Of a DNA stretch of 64,000 nt, positions 1 through 12,094 are shown piece by piece. The position numbers and the translations under genes were made by a program. The notes below the pieces were generated by a model. The model made no database searches. It saw only the letters and a list, made by a program, of their open reading frames with translations, and had not been told where the DNA came from. How positions within the stretch are numbered: position 1 is the first letter of the stretch; every line of letters starts with the position of its first letter. The stretch comes from Crossaster papposus (Eukaryota > Echinodermata > Asteroidea > Velatida > Solasteridae). The DNA is taken from NCBI GenBank assembly GCA_037893245.1, contig JBAIAA010000398.1, positions 496,001-560,000 on the forward strand, written 5' to 3'.

Positions 1-192
1 ACCGCGCCATGGGTATAGTGTTTTGGTTGCTACGGGTACAGTAACAGAAAATACCACGTGACTAGCTATTTGCCAATCAAGACACGGGATTCTGCAGGTG
101 AGGCGTTATAATAGTTCATAGATCCAAGTCAAAGGTTATTCGGGATATACAATTGCTGACGTGGATTTCACGCGAAGAACGCCAACTATAGC

Positions 193-388
193 GTTTGTTT
201 ATGGTGTAAATCGAGGAGTTTCCTTTGTTCCTCTCTAAAATTTCCTTTGTTTGTACTCTAACGTTTTCCGACGGTTCTCATTGGTTTTGTACACGAATCT
301 TAATCGAGGTCGTCCTCGATTCTAACCCTAACCCCAATTCACCTTCATGTCGCCAGGTATGTGTCCTCCATTTACACCATAAACAAAC
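193..388. mobile_element. Foldback (MITE-like) element
   Basis: The 19-bp arm at 193-211 (GTTTGTTTATGGTGTAAAT) is repeated in inverted orientation at 370-388. The similarity continues inward for about six more bases with one mismatch. A smaller hairpin (AATCGAGG / CCTCGATT) lies in the middle near 302-321. There is no coding capacity. A short non-autonomous DNA transposon is the simplest reading; no clear target duplication was found. Confidence 0.5.
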
Positions 389-3300
389 TGGTTCTTTGGT
401 TAATCGTTTTGGGGGATTTGGGTATTGAACAATTGTGCGTATTTTTTGCCGGTTGGAAATTCTCCAGACGCACTCCAGACTGTGATTACGGTCGTCACGC
501 GACAACCTTGCGCAGTACGCCGCGTTACTTCCGAATGACCCATATCATTGTGCCCATGCGTAGTTGAAAAACCGAACCGGCTCATTAATATTACTGTGAA
601 ACATGATACAAAAGTGTAAACATATTTACTGAAAATAATCCTCATACTTTAAACTTAATAATATAAATATACTGATATACATAATTAATAGCCCACAGTT
701 TACCGTAAACAAATGTGTTTTTATATAGTATACAATGGCAAGCGAAGGTGCATAATTAGGTGTTCACAACAAACAATACGATGAACGATACATCAACATT
801 CACGTTTGGTTGCACGGGCACACGTACAGATGCACTGTTGAAATTCATGGGCTTAGCGTTGACGGAAAGGAAAAAAAGACTGGGAAAAAAATGAAAGCTT
901 TCTGTTTTGTCACGGTTTCCTCACAGATGAGAAAAACAAGTGTAATTGGAAACTCGAGAACCTCTTGGTTTTCGCGACAGGAATGACCAAACCGATGGCC
1001 TGTGTAGGCAGTAATCGATCCTCGCCAGACAAGATAAATTAACATTTTTAACAAGAACTTTCCGGTGTAATTTGTTTGTCTTCGTCTTTATAAGTGCGTG
1101 TGGGAAGACGGCATAACCAGATGATTGAATCATAATCCGAAATGTGTGAAAATTGTCACTGTAATTGGTGGTTTTGCTTTTTAATGCATTTTTGGCCAGT
1201 CTAAAAGCTGTCTTTAACCATTAAACAATTTGCTATCACTTTGTAAGCATATTAAAGCTAAACATTACCAAACAATCGCAAATGTGTATCCATGTGAAGA
1301 CACCTCTTTGTTCTCGTGTACAAATTTGTTAAACTGTCACAAATATTCTTCAAAATGCTCCTTTTTCAACTACGGTTAATTTCCAAAAAATTTGATCAAA
1401 TATACTCTATATTTATACCCTAAACCAACCCAAACACTAACCATAGCTTTTGAGTAAAATAGAAATGAATCTATTTTGTGAAAACCTTTTGGAGACCTGT
1501 TCATCTATATAAATATACCCAGTGGAAACCTGTTGACTTCCATTGTCCTCATGTTCAGGTCTCCACTGGGCACCGAATTTAGAAACATCGACACGCTGAA
1601 CATGTTTAGTACTTGGACATATTTAGTACTTAGACATGTTTACAAACTGATAGCAAGAAAGTCCTTAGAAAAGTGTTTCATTTCTAAACAGTTTTTGTAG
1701 TGTACATTTGCAAATAGCCCAAAACATTCCGTTTGTTAAAGAATGGTTCCACTTTCCCTGAGATTGTTGTTGTCTTCCAAGACAGGGGAATCAGCCAATT
1801 AGTTTTTAAATAAATATTTTGTTCCAGCAGTTCACGTGATTTTATATCTACTGCGACGATGATGTATAATAACACTGAGCAACGACACATACGACGAACA
1901 CTGTAGCAAATATATACATTTTTCCCAGAAATCCACGCGCGTCATGACGCCCCAAGGTGTAAAGTGTAGCCTTTTCGATGCATTACCAATGAAGAAGAAA
2001 AAATCCATAGCCAAAAATTATGACAGTGTTTTTTTCTTCAATTCTGTGACCGGTTCAGTGCACTCACGACAGCTTCACTCGTAAGCCTAAATCTTACGTG
2101 TCATCCCGGCCAAGCAGCCGCCAACCCCACCGGGAAATAGGGTGGAATGAGATTCGATATTTTCCCGGAACATACATCATCTTTCGTATACACAAACACA
2201 TTCTCTAACAGCATCAAACGATGTAATTTGCACTATTCATTTAACACACGGCTATAAGAGCACATTTCATGTAGCCTGCCGTGGCTTAATTACTTTCACA
2301 AAATGAATTTGTTTGGTTCCCCTGAGACTGACGTGACTAAATTGATAAGTTAATTCCCGTTAATTAAACGGATAGGAGTTTTTGGTGAAAGCTCTTGAGC
2401 AAATTAAACTCATAATGCGAGAGCTGTAAATTAGAGAGGTTTAGATGTTCTAACGGATGTTGTGTGGAATTTGAGTTTTATTTAAGGGAAATTTGAGCTT
2501 TTTGTACTATTCGAAGAAACCATGATATGATGCACATTATTGTTCAGGGTGTCGTCTCTGCATTCTTTTGCTGATAACAACTTTTTCCTAAACCACCTTT
2601 CAACGATTGTTTCCTTCAAATTATATCATTTCAGGCGGAATAATTTCTCAGGGTACTAAGCCCCTATTTGATATCAGTGCTCCTATCTTCACTTTGTGCG
2701 AGGGTTTTCTTGTTTAATCGGTATACGCTCATGATACCGAACAAATTATTAATCTATATCCACTCAATGAAAACGCAAATTACAGTTTATCCTGAAATAA
2801 CAATACCGTATTCAATTTCCAATTCCAACCACTCAATATATAATCGTTGACGTCGAAGCTTCAATGTTCAAGCCTGACAAAATTGCATTTCTGAGAGACA
2901 TCAATATACACCTGGCTACAGATTGGCCTCACTTGAGCTACCAGAAACGATCATTGCCAACAATTAATTCACGTAATGTACACAATTATTTGACGGGTTT
3001 TATTCTGCACCTGCACATTTCTACATGAGTGGACTTTTCCCATCAGCGATACTTGTACGTTTCTCTGGCTTAAAAGCTTTTTTAATTATTGTATTGTCCG
3101 AACATCAACACATGCCTTGTATTTTTATCCCTCCACTTCCGCGCTCTTCTGTGCCGACAAGGATATGACCCTTGACCTTTGACTTAGTCTGGTGGCCAAA
3201 CCACTTCAGTTGAACCTCGTGATACGCGGCCAAGGTTTTTGTATTGGCGACTCGCTGATACGTTCTACATGCTACATGTGCGGTTAGTGACTCCTCTTTA

Positions 3301-3692
3301 AAAGTTGGAATTTCATACATAAAACTGATGAATTCAACACTCGATGTGATAAATGGCTATAAAACAATTAGACATGCATGAAACACTGTTTATAGGTCAA
3401 AGGGAGAAAAAACACGACTTGTTAAAAGTTTAATTGAACTGTAATTCATAGTAACTATTATGATTAACTGAAGTTTCCAATGTTGCAAAACAATACGCTA
3501 TTATAGTTTTTGTTCTGTAATTTAATACACGCTTGGTTTACAGTACTGTCTTATCGGGCTTTACACTTATAATGGTATATCCACTTGGCTCTCCATGTTG
3601 TTATTATCAAATGCAACACAAGCACCCAATACGTCACAGCGGGCATGGCCCTTGCATGTATTATGTGTGCGTATGTGTGAATCTTGCTGTTG
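389..3692. other. Intergenic, no recognised gene
   Basis: This is AT-rich sequence with only short, uncharacteristic open frames. One weak exception is the minus-strand frame at 3105-3320. It contains LKWFGH followed by a charged stretch, which vaguely resembles the C-terminal part of non-LTR retrotransposon reverse transcriptases. It is too short and degenerate to call. No RNA gene or tandem array was seen. Confidence 0.5.
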
Positions 3693-3838
3693 GTTTTCTC
3701 AGGATCAATTACAGGATATCCAGCGCAATCATTTTGCTGGATGCCTACAAACATTATATTTACTTTCAAATAAGTAAGATATTTCTTAATAATTCGGTAG
3801 TAAATATTTTCGATACCTGCAAATGTGTATCCTACCTT
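3693..3838 (+). mobile_element. TA-flanked MITE family A, 5'-truncated copy
   Basis: This segment matches the 3' half of the element at 32942-33695 and part of the one near 61.4-61.7 kb. It shares the block GATATCCAGC...ATTTTGCTGGATGCC, then TAATAATTCGGTA, and ends in the terminal repeat GTGTATCCTACCTT followed by TA. The 5' terminal repeat is not recognisable here, so the copy looks truncated. Confidence 0.6.
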
Positions 3839-4551
3839 TAAGGAAAACGATGTGGTTCTAAGGGGAACCGGTTGAGTATAAACTCAGTCTGCTCTGATCG
3901 TCTTGAGGAGATCGAAGGTGTGTTTGAGTTGCATTGCTGAGTGGTCAATGGGGTATGGAGCGAGATGGTGCAATCAAATCGTGTTTCGTGATCTAAGGTT
4001 CGTGCATTGAGTTTTCACTGTTTTCTCGAAAAGTGCAATTTATATTATTTACTTTTTTACGTTCGAACAAAGGTTTGAAAACTATTATTTAAACAAAGTC
4101 CCTCGACCTATCCAGGATATATTTGCTCAAATAAATAAATTAAAGATGATGTATCATTATATAATTTTCTCTCTTTCAGTCAAACCATTACTGATTTTAC
4201 CTTGGACTGTATTGCTCTTTATATTTGCCTAAATACATCCATCAATACACATGTAGTATTTGGTATAACACATATCAAATAATATATACGATAGGTTCAC
4301 GGTAGATATCAATAGGCGATGTTTTAAAGCACGTTTTGGACATACAAAAAGCCAAACAACAGTACATCGAACTAACAACATGCAGAAAGAGCATGTGTAC
4401 ATGTAGATACAGTATTAATCACAGTGAGCCCAGTGGTCATGTAGATCGTAACGGTCGCAGATCATAACGGTAGCACTGTGCGCTGCAATGTTGACGCATA
4501 TAATAAATGTTCACATTTGCACCGTAATTAATAGAAAAGCAGCACAAATAA

Positions 4552-4680
4552 TAGGGTGCCTATTTGAACCTTAAAAGGTTCAAGGGGTCCAAATGTACAC
4601 CTTTAAGGGTGCAACGTGTTAGATGTTGCACCCTTACTCCTTAGGGGTGCTGCTATTGTACCAACTATAACGGTGCAGAT
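4552..4680. other. Hairpin-rich repeat in the 3' flank of the receptor gene
   Basis: The hairpin GGGTGCAAC (4607-4615) / GTTGCACCC (4625-4633) has a 9-nt loop. A second small hairpin, GAACC...GGTTC, sits at 4566-4581. GGGTGC or its complement recurs several times, which suggests a short foldback repeat. It lies just beyond the candidate poly(A) signal of the receptor gene. Confidence 0.4.
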
Positions 4681-4687
4681 TTGACCC

Positions 4688-4693
4688 TTTATT
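4688..4693 (-). terminator. Candidate polyadenylation signal of the SREB-like receptor
   Basis: The plus strand reads TTTATT, which is AATAAA on the minus strand, about 160 bp downstream of the receptor stop codon. It is the nearest canonical hexamer I saw in that flank. No transcript evidence is available from sequence alone. Confidence 0.35.
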
Positions 4694-4849
4694 TCTTAGT
4701 GTGCACGACATGCAGATTTAAACTAGGCTCATGTTGTTGTAGTTTACCTATGTTATTGGAATGCCAACTCATAAGTCATCACCGCTTAGCGCTGCCAGAC
4801 AAAGTGTCTGACTTCATCTATACACGGCGATAACTCCTCACAGCCTCTG

Positions 4850-6157
4850 TCACAACTGCACATTGTGACCTTCTTGTTGGAAGGCTGAGGCACCAAAGAC
4901 GTGTTGCAGCGCGATCTGTCGGAACTCCTTGCTGACTACAAAGCACAGGATTGGGTTGATGCATGCCTGAAAGAAGGTCATCCAGGTAGCTAAGGAGACA
5001 AAGCTGTGAGGTAGTGGGTTGGCCGGCTGAAACACTTGCCAGAAGCAGTGGATGGTGTAAGGAAGCCACAGAACACTGAAGGAGATACTGATGGTCAGAG
5101 ACAGCTTGCTAAACTTCTCCTCGCGTTCGAAGTCCGACTTTGAGAGGGAGGTGTTGGTACTGTTGGAGGGAGGAGCCAGCCCGATCAGCGGCGGCGGAGT
5201 TGGACCCTGACGGTAGCCTAGGAACCAGTTGGCTGCGGCCTGACCCGTGGAACCAGGCCCATAGAAGGTCCAATTATTGGAGACGGCGGGCACAAACTGC
5301 ATAGGTCGCATCTTGCGATGAGCGCGCATGAAGAGGAACACCCTAAAGTAGGCAAAATGCATGAAGGCGATGACAGCCACGAAGAACATGAGGAAACACA
5401 TGGTCTCATTTGTCTTATATTCCCGGTGCTTAAAAGTGCACTGATTCTCATTCTCGATGAAGGAGTAAGTTCTAGTGTTGAACACTGGCGGGAAGGCCAT
5501 GGACACAGCCAGGGCCCACGAGGCGAGGACTAAGAGCAGACAGGCCGGTCCTTTTAGCTTCTGTCGGTGGAATCGGTGAAACCGCAGCACTACGTAGCGT
5601 TCTATACTAATCAGGAACAAGGTGTACAGGGCCCCGTACGTAAGGTACACGTTGAAGAAGGCTAGGATCTCGCACAGGGAGTTACTGTATATCCATTCTC
5701 GCGAGATCACGGCAGAGACCACGAAGGGGAAACACAGGACAGAGCGGACGAAGTCGGCCAGGGCGCAGTTGAAGAGAAAGAAGTAGGAGGGTCTTCGCAG
5801 TCGGGAGTTACCAAACACGACTAGGGAGAGAATACCGTTACCTATCACACTCAAAATGATGACAAGTATGAGCGAGCTGCACCATAGCACTCGCGGCCCG
5901 TGGTCATCTGGGAGATCGGACACCCCAGTCCCGTCGCTGGTATCGACTCCAGCATCGGTGACCGACTTGACCGGTGCCGTGGTGGCATCGTCAATGGTCG
6001 AGTTGCCGGTACCGACTAAGCCAAGCTCAAGTTCCTGCATCAGCGGGGTGGACATGCCGTACGGCGCGGCGGGTGCCCCAGTGGTGGGCAGCTCTGCGCT
6101 ACTTAACTCCGGCGTCTGGCGAGCAGGCGGACGAATCTTGGTGGGAATGTGAAACAT
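4850..6157 (-). CDS. SREB-family orphan G-protein-coupled receptor (GPR27/GPR85/GPR173-like)
   Basis: A single-exon seven-transmembrane receptor of the rhodopsin class, 435 residues from the first in-frame ATG at 6157. The frame is open 48 bp further upstream to a TAA at 6206-6208, but without another ATG. Seen in the protein: an N-terminal tail of about 90 residues rich in Ser, Thr and Pro with one NST glycosylation site; TM1 near 90-115; LAD in TM2; a TM3 Cys at 162 paired with ECL2 Cys 240; ERY at 186-188; and NPILCF in TM7 near 401 instead of NPxxY. The family call rests on MAFPPV, TYSFI, QCTFKHR and the long third-loop block at about 287-322 (QFVPAVSNNWTF, GQAAANW, GPTPP). These are hallmarks of the vertebrate SREB receptors, which are also intronless and lack a firmly established ligand. 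The vertebrate proteins as I recall them have TRY where this has ERY, and a much shorter N-terminus. Plasma-membrane location is inferred. Confidence 0.9.
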   Translation of the reverse strand: MFHIPTKIRPPARQTPELSSAELPTTGAPAAPYGMSTPLMQELELGLVGTGNSTIDDATTAPVKSVTDAGVDTSDGTGVSDLPDDHGPRVLWCSSLILVIILSVIGNGILSLVVFGNSRLRRPSYFFLFNCALADFVRSVLCFPFVVSAVISREWIYSNSLCEILAFFNVYLTYGALYTLFLISIERYVVLRFHRFHRQKLKGPACLLLVLASWALAVSMAFPPVFNTRTYSFIENENQCTFKHREYKTNETMCFLMFFVAVIAFMHFAYFRVFLFMRAHRKMRPMQFVPAVSNNWTFYGPGSTGQAAANWFLGYRQGPTPPPLIGLAPPSNSTNTSLSKSDFEREEKFSKLSLTISISFSVLWLPYTIHCFWQVFQPANPLPHSFVSLATWMTFFQACINPILCFVVSKEFRQIALQHVFGASAFQQEGHNVQL

Positions 6158-7680
6158 GGAAGTAATACGTTCCAGGGTGCTAAACAGCGATGCGCGTGGT
6201 ATCAATTAACCTTGAAAGAGGAAAGGCACACAAACACACGTACACACCGGGCTAGGAAGTCTTCTTAGTAAACTCCTGCCGTGATGGGGCAGCCGTGTCT
6301 ACATCCTCTGTAGGCCCTGGCCCCTTTAGTTAGCTAACACGTCGTCACATGAAGAAAAAACAAACTGCTCACCATAAATGCACTGAGGTATCCATGTCCA
6401 CAGATCAATTCTGCAACTGAAATAAAGAAATATAGATATCAGAGAAATATTCTAATAAAATAGCGAGAAAGGCTTAACATTCGATCTGAATCAAAGTTAT
6501 CTAGCGGAAAACGAAGCTCCATTAGTCTCCTGACGATAAGCAGAACCACACATCTCACTAAAGAGACTTAGCACATAGTGTTACAACAAACTATACTCTA
6601 TTATTTGGTTGCAAATAAGATTCGCTGGGCGTAGACAATAATTTGACATCGCTACTGTATATGCCGTTGTCTAATCAATGTATCGCGGTGGCTTCGATTC
6701 TTACTCGTCTAGACAAAATAAGCACCCATGATCTGTTAAGCCGAGACTGTGAAAATGTTCTCCGGATGATGTTTGGAGTTTCCCCCAACTGACGACATCC
6801 AAGTTGGGTGTATGATATTTCGGACGCGTGGGCCTGGTTGTTGGCCGGTTGTTGGCCGGTTGTGTCCTATAGTAGAGTTCGTGCGTTTTAGACCGACCGT
6901 ACACCATCAATTACCGTTGTACGCAAGCGAGCCTAGCCAATCGGCACTTGCGACTGTTTATGAGGCCCGTGATGCCTGTGTTCCTGTACCTTAACTAGTT
7001 ATTATTAATAAGGTCTTGCATATACGATCTACATGGTTATTCTAATCATGAGTGCGTCCCGCCTATATGACTGACACGCCAGATGTAGTATACGATGGCG
7101 CTTGCAGTGACGCCCCGCTTTGTTTAAATGGAAGGGACGGGAATGCAGATGGCGGGAATTTCAATGGAATATTTTTAACAAAAAGCGAATATGATGAAAC
7201 CTTTATTCCAAAGAACGGTACATGTCTTGGCTGGCCAGATATCCTCCTGTTGGGGCATGAATAAAGATTTGAAACTGATAAACAAGGTTTATGAACAGTA
7301 AACACCACGTTCAGATCCATTATATTGCTATAACCGTCACAGAAATTTGCAGAAAACTGTAAGGCTCATGTTTTGTATATTATGGCGTGTCAGCCAATCG
7401 ATGGGAGGGCGCGCATACTGATTAATATAATCATGTAGATCGTATTCATTATGGGTTTATTGAATTAAACGCATCAGACATCGCTGAACATGAACGCTCG
7501 AAAGGGCTGATTGGTGTGTGTACAACCGTAATTGACGGTATAGGGTGGGTCTAAAGAACCGTCGCAACTACCTTAGTCTGCCCCTGCTCGGCCCACACAT
7601 TTGACTTTGTTGGTCCCATGACAACCGACAGTCACTTGTGAAACAGACTTATTACATACACCGCGCACCTCTGTTCAGCA
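6158..7680. other. Upstream flank of the receptor; no gene seen
   Basis: Presumably this contains the 5' UTR and promoter of the minus-strand receptor gene, but no promoter motif can be assigned with confidence. A short direct repeat (TTGGCCGGTTG twice) lies near 6838-6860. No convincing open frame or RNA gene was found. Confidence 0.4.
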
Positions 7681-7820
7681 ATTATTGATCTGAGATGCAT
7701 ATTATTGATCTGAGATGCATATTATTGATCTGAGATGCATATTATTGATCTGAGATGCATATTATTGATCTGAGATGCATATTATTGATCTGAGATGCAT
7801 ATTATTGATCTGAGATGCAT
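7681..7820. repeat. Perfect 20-bp tandem repeat, seven copies
   Basis: Seven consecutive copies of ATTATTGATCTGAGATGCAT without a single mismatch, followed by a five-base partial unit. The absence of divergence implies very recent expansion or ongoing homogenisation, so the copy number is probably polymorphic. Confidence 0.97.
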
Positions 7821-10179
7821 ATTATACCCGGACACAATTATTTACGAGTCGGCCATATTAAATTGAACGCGAGGTAAAATATTAATTTTTGGAACTTGTG
7901 AATATAGAAATGACCTAAAGATAATTACAAATTAATACCAGTCTTCTCTGATAAACAATTAAAATGTGTGATTAAACATACTTTCAATGTTTTAAGCCAC
8001 ATTCAAACAATATTAAAGTTGTCGGGACCGGCTTCCCTGTATTCGCCTATGTTGTGAAGTTTGCTGCGTCATATAATCGTTATAACAAGAAACCGCTACG
8101 TATGCAAATTGCATTTTTGTAACCTGACAAAAGTAAATGATCTGCCTCCGTTTACCTGCCTCTCTAACTCTATTCCCATTGGTAAACAGCGTTTGATCCC
8201 CTTCTACCGTGAACAAAAACATACAAACATATGCCCGGCGTTCTTTTCAGGACCGCACAAAACAACCTAAATACTCAAACTTGCGGCCGCAGGGTTTTGA
8301 AAGTACATGTACTGAATTGAAGGAAAATATTCTAAAGCCGAATCACTATTTTTGCAAATGGCTCCACAGTTTAGCTGATAACCCTAAATATCTAACTCCA
8401 ATACTAATACAAATATGACAAGCATTCCTTTTTTGCAAACGTAACCGTGAATCAGCTATAGTTGTGGTTGAATACACCCTAACACAATATAGGCCTTATC
8501 ATACCCCAGCCAGTATAAACAAAACCCTATACCCTTTCTTTCCATCGTCGTATCGACAATTTCGGTGAGCTTTCCCGCCTTATGGGCCCCGATCCCCCAC
8601 ACCCATTGGCTCTCTAAGCCAATAGGTGCCCCCCCCCCCCCGCCCCCCGCCCCTCCGCCCCTCCGCCCCTCCCTTGCAAGACAATAATGGATATCTGTGC
8701 ACTGAACGACGATTTGTTGAAGCCAAAACGAGTATAGGCCTATTAAGCTTGCTTATGGTAACGTTCTTTGTGCAAATGATTAGTTTTTGGCGATTACATA
8801 CACAATAGATCGGGTTTTATTTAACAGGGATAGGCCTACACCTCTTGTGTAGTCACTATTAATTAATTAACATAACAAAAAATACATTAAAGATGGTGAC
8901 TGAATGCAATTTATCTATACAATTTGAGCCCCAACAGCTAAACTTCAACTAAGCGTCGAAACTCTTTGTGGCAAGTATTGTAAAAGGAACGGTCCCCCAA
9001 TCGTAGGGTTAGCAATACAATCTTTGTTTTTGGACCGAGTGCTGATCTGAGCTTCGTCTAAATTTCAGTTATATATTCAATGTAAGCTATTCATTTTACG
9101 TTGAAACCATACACCAACGATGTCTAAATCAACCAATAAACCAATACATTATGAAACAAAGTAGATGAAACAGACAGTCAAAATACAAATTCGACATCGC
9201 TATTTTGATTGTCTAAATCATGTCACGGGTCATAATATTTTCAGACATCTGTATTTGTGTGTGCATGAATAATAATCAGGTAATATAGCTGTGGTATAGC
9301 AGTATACTTTCCCCATGTAAAAAGTACCATTAACGTTTTAGCAGGTCCCTGCACAAATCCGGGCAATGGTTTTATTACATGTTGGCTTTTATTACCCATG
9401 TTTATTTAGCGTTCATAACAAAATGCATACGCTAACAATTGTGTTTAGCTAGTATAAAACACTTTTTTTGCTCCATGTACACATTAATTTAGAAGATTTC
9501 TTTTTTTAATGCAATGTTTTGCCACAAAAAATATATATTCAACCACTCCACTGACGATTAAAAACTGAACAACTGATCATTAATCATTTTTATAATGACT
9601 GTTAATCAAACTTTACTGAGTTATTCAAAGGCTTGAAAGCGTACGAAGAATGAAAGAAAAACATACCAATAAACCTATAGTCAATCACATGCAGACGACA
9701 ATAACAGCACTTACTTCGCAGCGTGGCTCAATTATTATTTGAGTGTAAAAAGCTAAAATCTCACCGAATCCTTCGAAATAAGTGTTAAGGACCATTTGGG
9801 GGTATTAGGTTATCTGTAGAAAGCACATCATTGCTCTTCATCATGAAGATTGACATCTAAACACCGAGAATGTTATTTGGGCGAAAACCTTGATGATTGC
9901 TTCCATTGATTTCTTTTGAATGCCGCGTTAACAAAACTATTACTCAAAAGTAGCTCTGACGACCTGTGGTTTATTGTGTTAGGTTGGGTCACATTTATAT
10001 CAATTTAATTCTTGGATCAAACTACAGTGCTTGTGTATTTCTTCAGTTATCGTAAAAAGCTGATGTAATCGCAGGCATTATGCTAACAAATAGTAAGTTA
10101 GCTTCACGATAATCGTATCATTTTGTTGGGCCACTCTGTACAGTTTTCACTCACCTGTAAACAGTATTTAGATTTGTGA
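7821..10179. other. Intergenic, no recognised gene
   Basis: AT-rich, unremarkable sequence. A C-rich run lies at about 8629-8672. The short open frames show no domain signature on either strand. Confidence 0.5.
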
Positions 10180-10345
10180 TATACATGTATTTCGATATAC
10201 ATATATTTTTGATATACATGTATTATCATAGAGCAAGGAACAATGCCTTGCTCTATGATATTACGTATTTCGATATACATATATTTTTGATATACATGTA
10301 CTATGTATTTCGATATACCTATATTTTTGAAATACATGAACTGAA
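10180..10345. repeat. GATATACAT repeat with a perfect 14-bp hairpin
   Basis: The motif TTTCGATATACATATATTTTTGATATACATG recurs in imperfect copies on both sides of a hairpin. The arms are ATCATAGAGCAAGG at 10225-10238 and its exact complement at 10246-10259, with a 7-nt loop. A minus-strand frame of 99 codons across this region is a by-product of the repeat. Confidence 0.7.
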
Positions 10346-11736
10346 CTGAACTAAACTGTATTGAAATAAACGTGGGGCGTGTTTTAAGATTAAAATCAGG
10401 CATAATGATTTAGCGGGCCTACTGGGATGGAACACCGGGGCACGATGTGTGCACTGAGCTGTCTAGTCGACCAGCTGCCGTTCAATCTGTCCATCAGCCC
10501 GCCATATCAAATCACAACAAAGACTCGCCAGCTCTTTGTTCACAAGGTTTTTGTCGTTCTATATTTTTGTTACTGCTGTCGCAAAAATGTGGGATATATT
10601 CAGAAAAATCTAACAATAACTAAATACACTATAAGATAAGAATACCCAAGTCGGTACCAGTATATTTAATTAGGATGTTACATTGTGTATTATGCCGGAT
10701 ACGTAGCACCCGTACATGCCGTTATGTGTGTACACTTGCTTTGCATGCACACAGCATGAATTCAATCGTGCTGGTAATAATGGTCATGTCGACCTTAATA
10801 CGCACTGTTGTATGCTGTTCCTTTGCTGTGTATATGTTGTGTGCTAGACATGCTCTCAACTGCACCGTGTTCGAAATAATGATACCCATCATCGGAAATA
10901 GAAGGAGAAACATCCCACTCCAATCAATCCACGGAGGAAATTTCACCAAAATGTTTTCTTCGTCATTTAAGGTCTCACTTTATAAGAATTTGATTTTTCT
11001 CAGATCAGTCTGTTTACGTACCTTGTAAGACTCCAGTCGTGAATGTGTCTCCGTATATTCCACAGCTGTGTGCTCAAGGAGGAATGCTGGGTTTTTTTGT
11101 CTCCTGTTACGAACCACAGATGTTGGTTGCGTGGATACACTGTGCACGAGCCACACGAACTCCCATCAAATGAACGAGTGCATGTACTGATATGCGCAAC
11201 GTGTGTGCGTTAGAGATCTCGGTATAATGACAAAAGCACTGCAGCTTATCGCGCATGCGTTTTGGAATGACCAGCCAACATCCTGCGGTATTATTTTATG
11301 ATCATGTACATGTATGCAAGCAAGAATACAGGCTTCTAATGGTACAGTGTTCGAGTATTTTCTCTCGAGGCCAGCTCTGAGAAAACATCCCAAATCATCT
11401 CCGGCTCCTGAGGGGTCCGATTGTACGTCGGAAATATAATTAATGAGGAGTTGTTTAATCATAAGGGGGGCAATTGTTCGTTTGATTTGGTGTTGCAGCG
11501 TGAGATTATTGTTTACGTAAAACTCGTTTCTAGTTAGCTTTTCCAAAGAAACAATTAAAGTAACGACACCCCCAGAAACACGTAGTAAAATTTACGAGTA
11601 GGCACACGACAGAACAAAATAACATACAAGGACACCTAACAATGATTAGAAAACCTTATTACAATTAAGCATTAGGGGAATTGAACTGAACAATAATTAT
11701 ATTAAACAAATTGAGCCTATAGCAAAAATATTTACT
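10346..11736. other. Intergenic, no recognised gene
   Basis: Open frames of 117 codons on the plus strand (10675-11028) and 126 on the minus strand (11166-11546) lack any recognisable domain and have non-ATG starts or biased composition. I treat both as chance frames. Confidence 0.4.
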
Positions 11737-11806
11737 GTGAGTGGGAATTGAGCCAGCGACCTTCGGATTGCTGTTTTGGTGCTCTACCAACTGAGCTATC
11801 GAGCCC
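11737..11806 (-). mobile_element. tRNA-like SINE head (degenerate tRNA)
   Basis: On the minus strand there is a perfect polymerase III A box (TAGCTCAGTTGGTAGAGC) and a B-box-like GGCTCAATTCC at the right spacing. The acceptor 3' side does not pair with the 5' GGGCTCG, and the anticodon stem fails to pair. A functional tRNA is therefore unlikely. A tRNA-derived SINE promoter or a tRNA pseudogene fits better. Confidence 0.6.
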
Positions 11807-11925
11807 TGTATTATTATTAGCGGTTCTGTTGCACCGAATCTATAGTGCGCCGAAACTTAGAAATGATGTATAGACTCATTAGATTCGTCTATGGTGAGCC
11901 GGTTTAACATTTATTACTTACTCTA

Positions 11926-12004
11926 TTATTTAGAGATATTATTGAATGATTTAGAGATATCTTTAATGATTTGGAGATATCTTTATTATTTAGGGACATC
12001 TTTA
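11926..12004. repeat. 20-bp tandem repeat, four diverged copies
   Basis: Four units of a 20-bp motif around ATGATTTAGAGATATCTTTA, with one to four differences between copies. It is older than the array at 7681 and unrelated to it in sequence. Confidence 0.75.
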
Positions 12005-12094
12005 ATCCGCCAATAACGACGTTCTCGGTGGTGTACAATTATTATCCCGTTCATTAGGCAGCCATACAGTGCTCAATAGAACCTCGACCCTTAC

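Noticed and set aside
3105-3320. LINE reverse-transcriptase tail (LKWFGH)
   Set aside because: Only a handful of residues match the expected pattern, with no supporting motif nearby.
6158-6205. Extending the receptor N-terminus by 16 codons to the upstream stop
   Set aside because: The frame is open, but the first codon there is TTG, not ATG; the first ATG is at 6157.
7681-7820. CRISPR-like array
   Set aside because: Units are directly tandem with no unique spacers, in animal DNA. The same applies to the arrays at 23.5, 27.8, 33 and 34 kb.
11166-11546. 126-codon minus-strand frame
   Set aside because: No domain, no clear ATG start and no exon signals; compatible with chance in a 64-kb window.
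11737-11806. Functional tRNA gene
   Set aside because: The A and B boxes are good, but the acceptor and anticodon stems do not pair.
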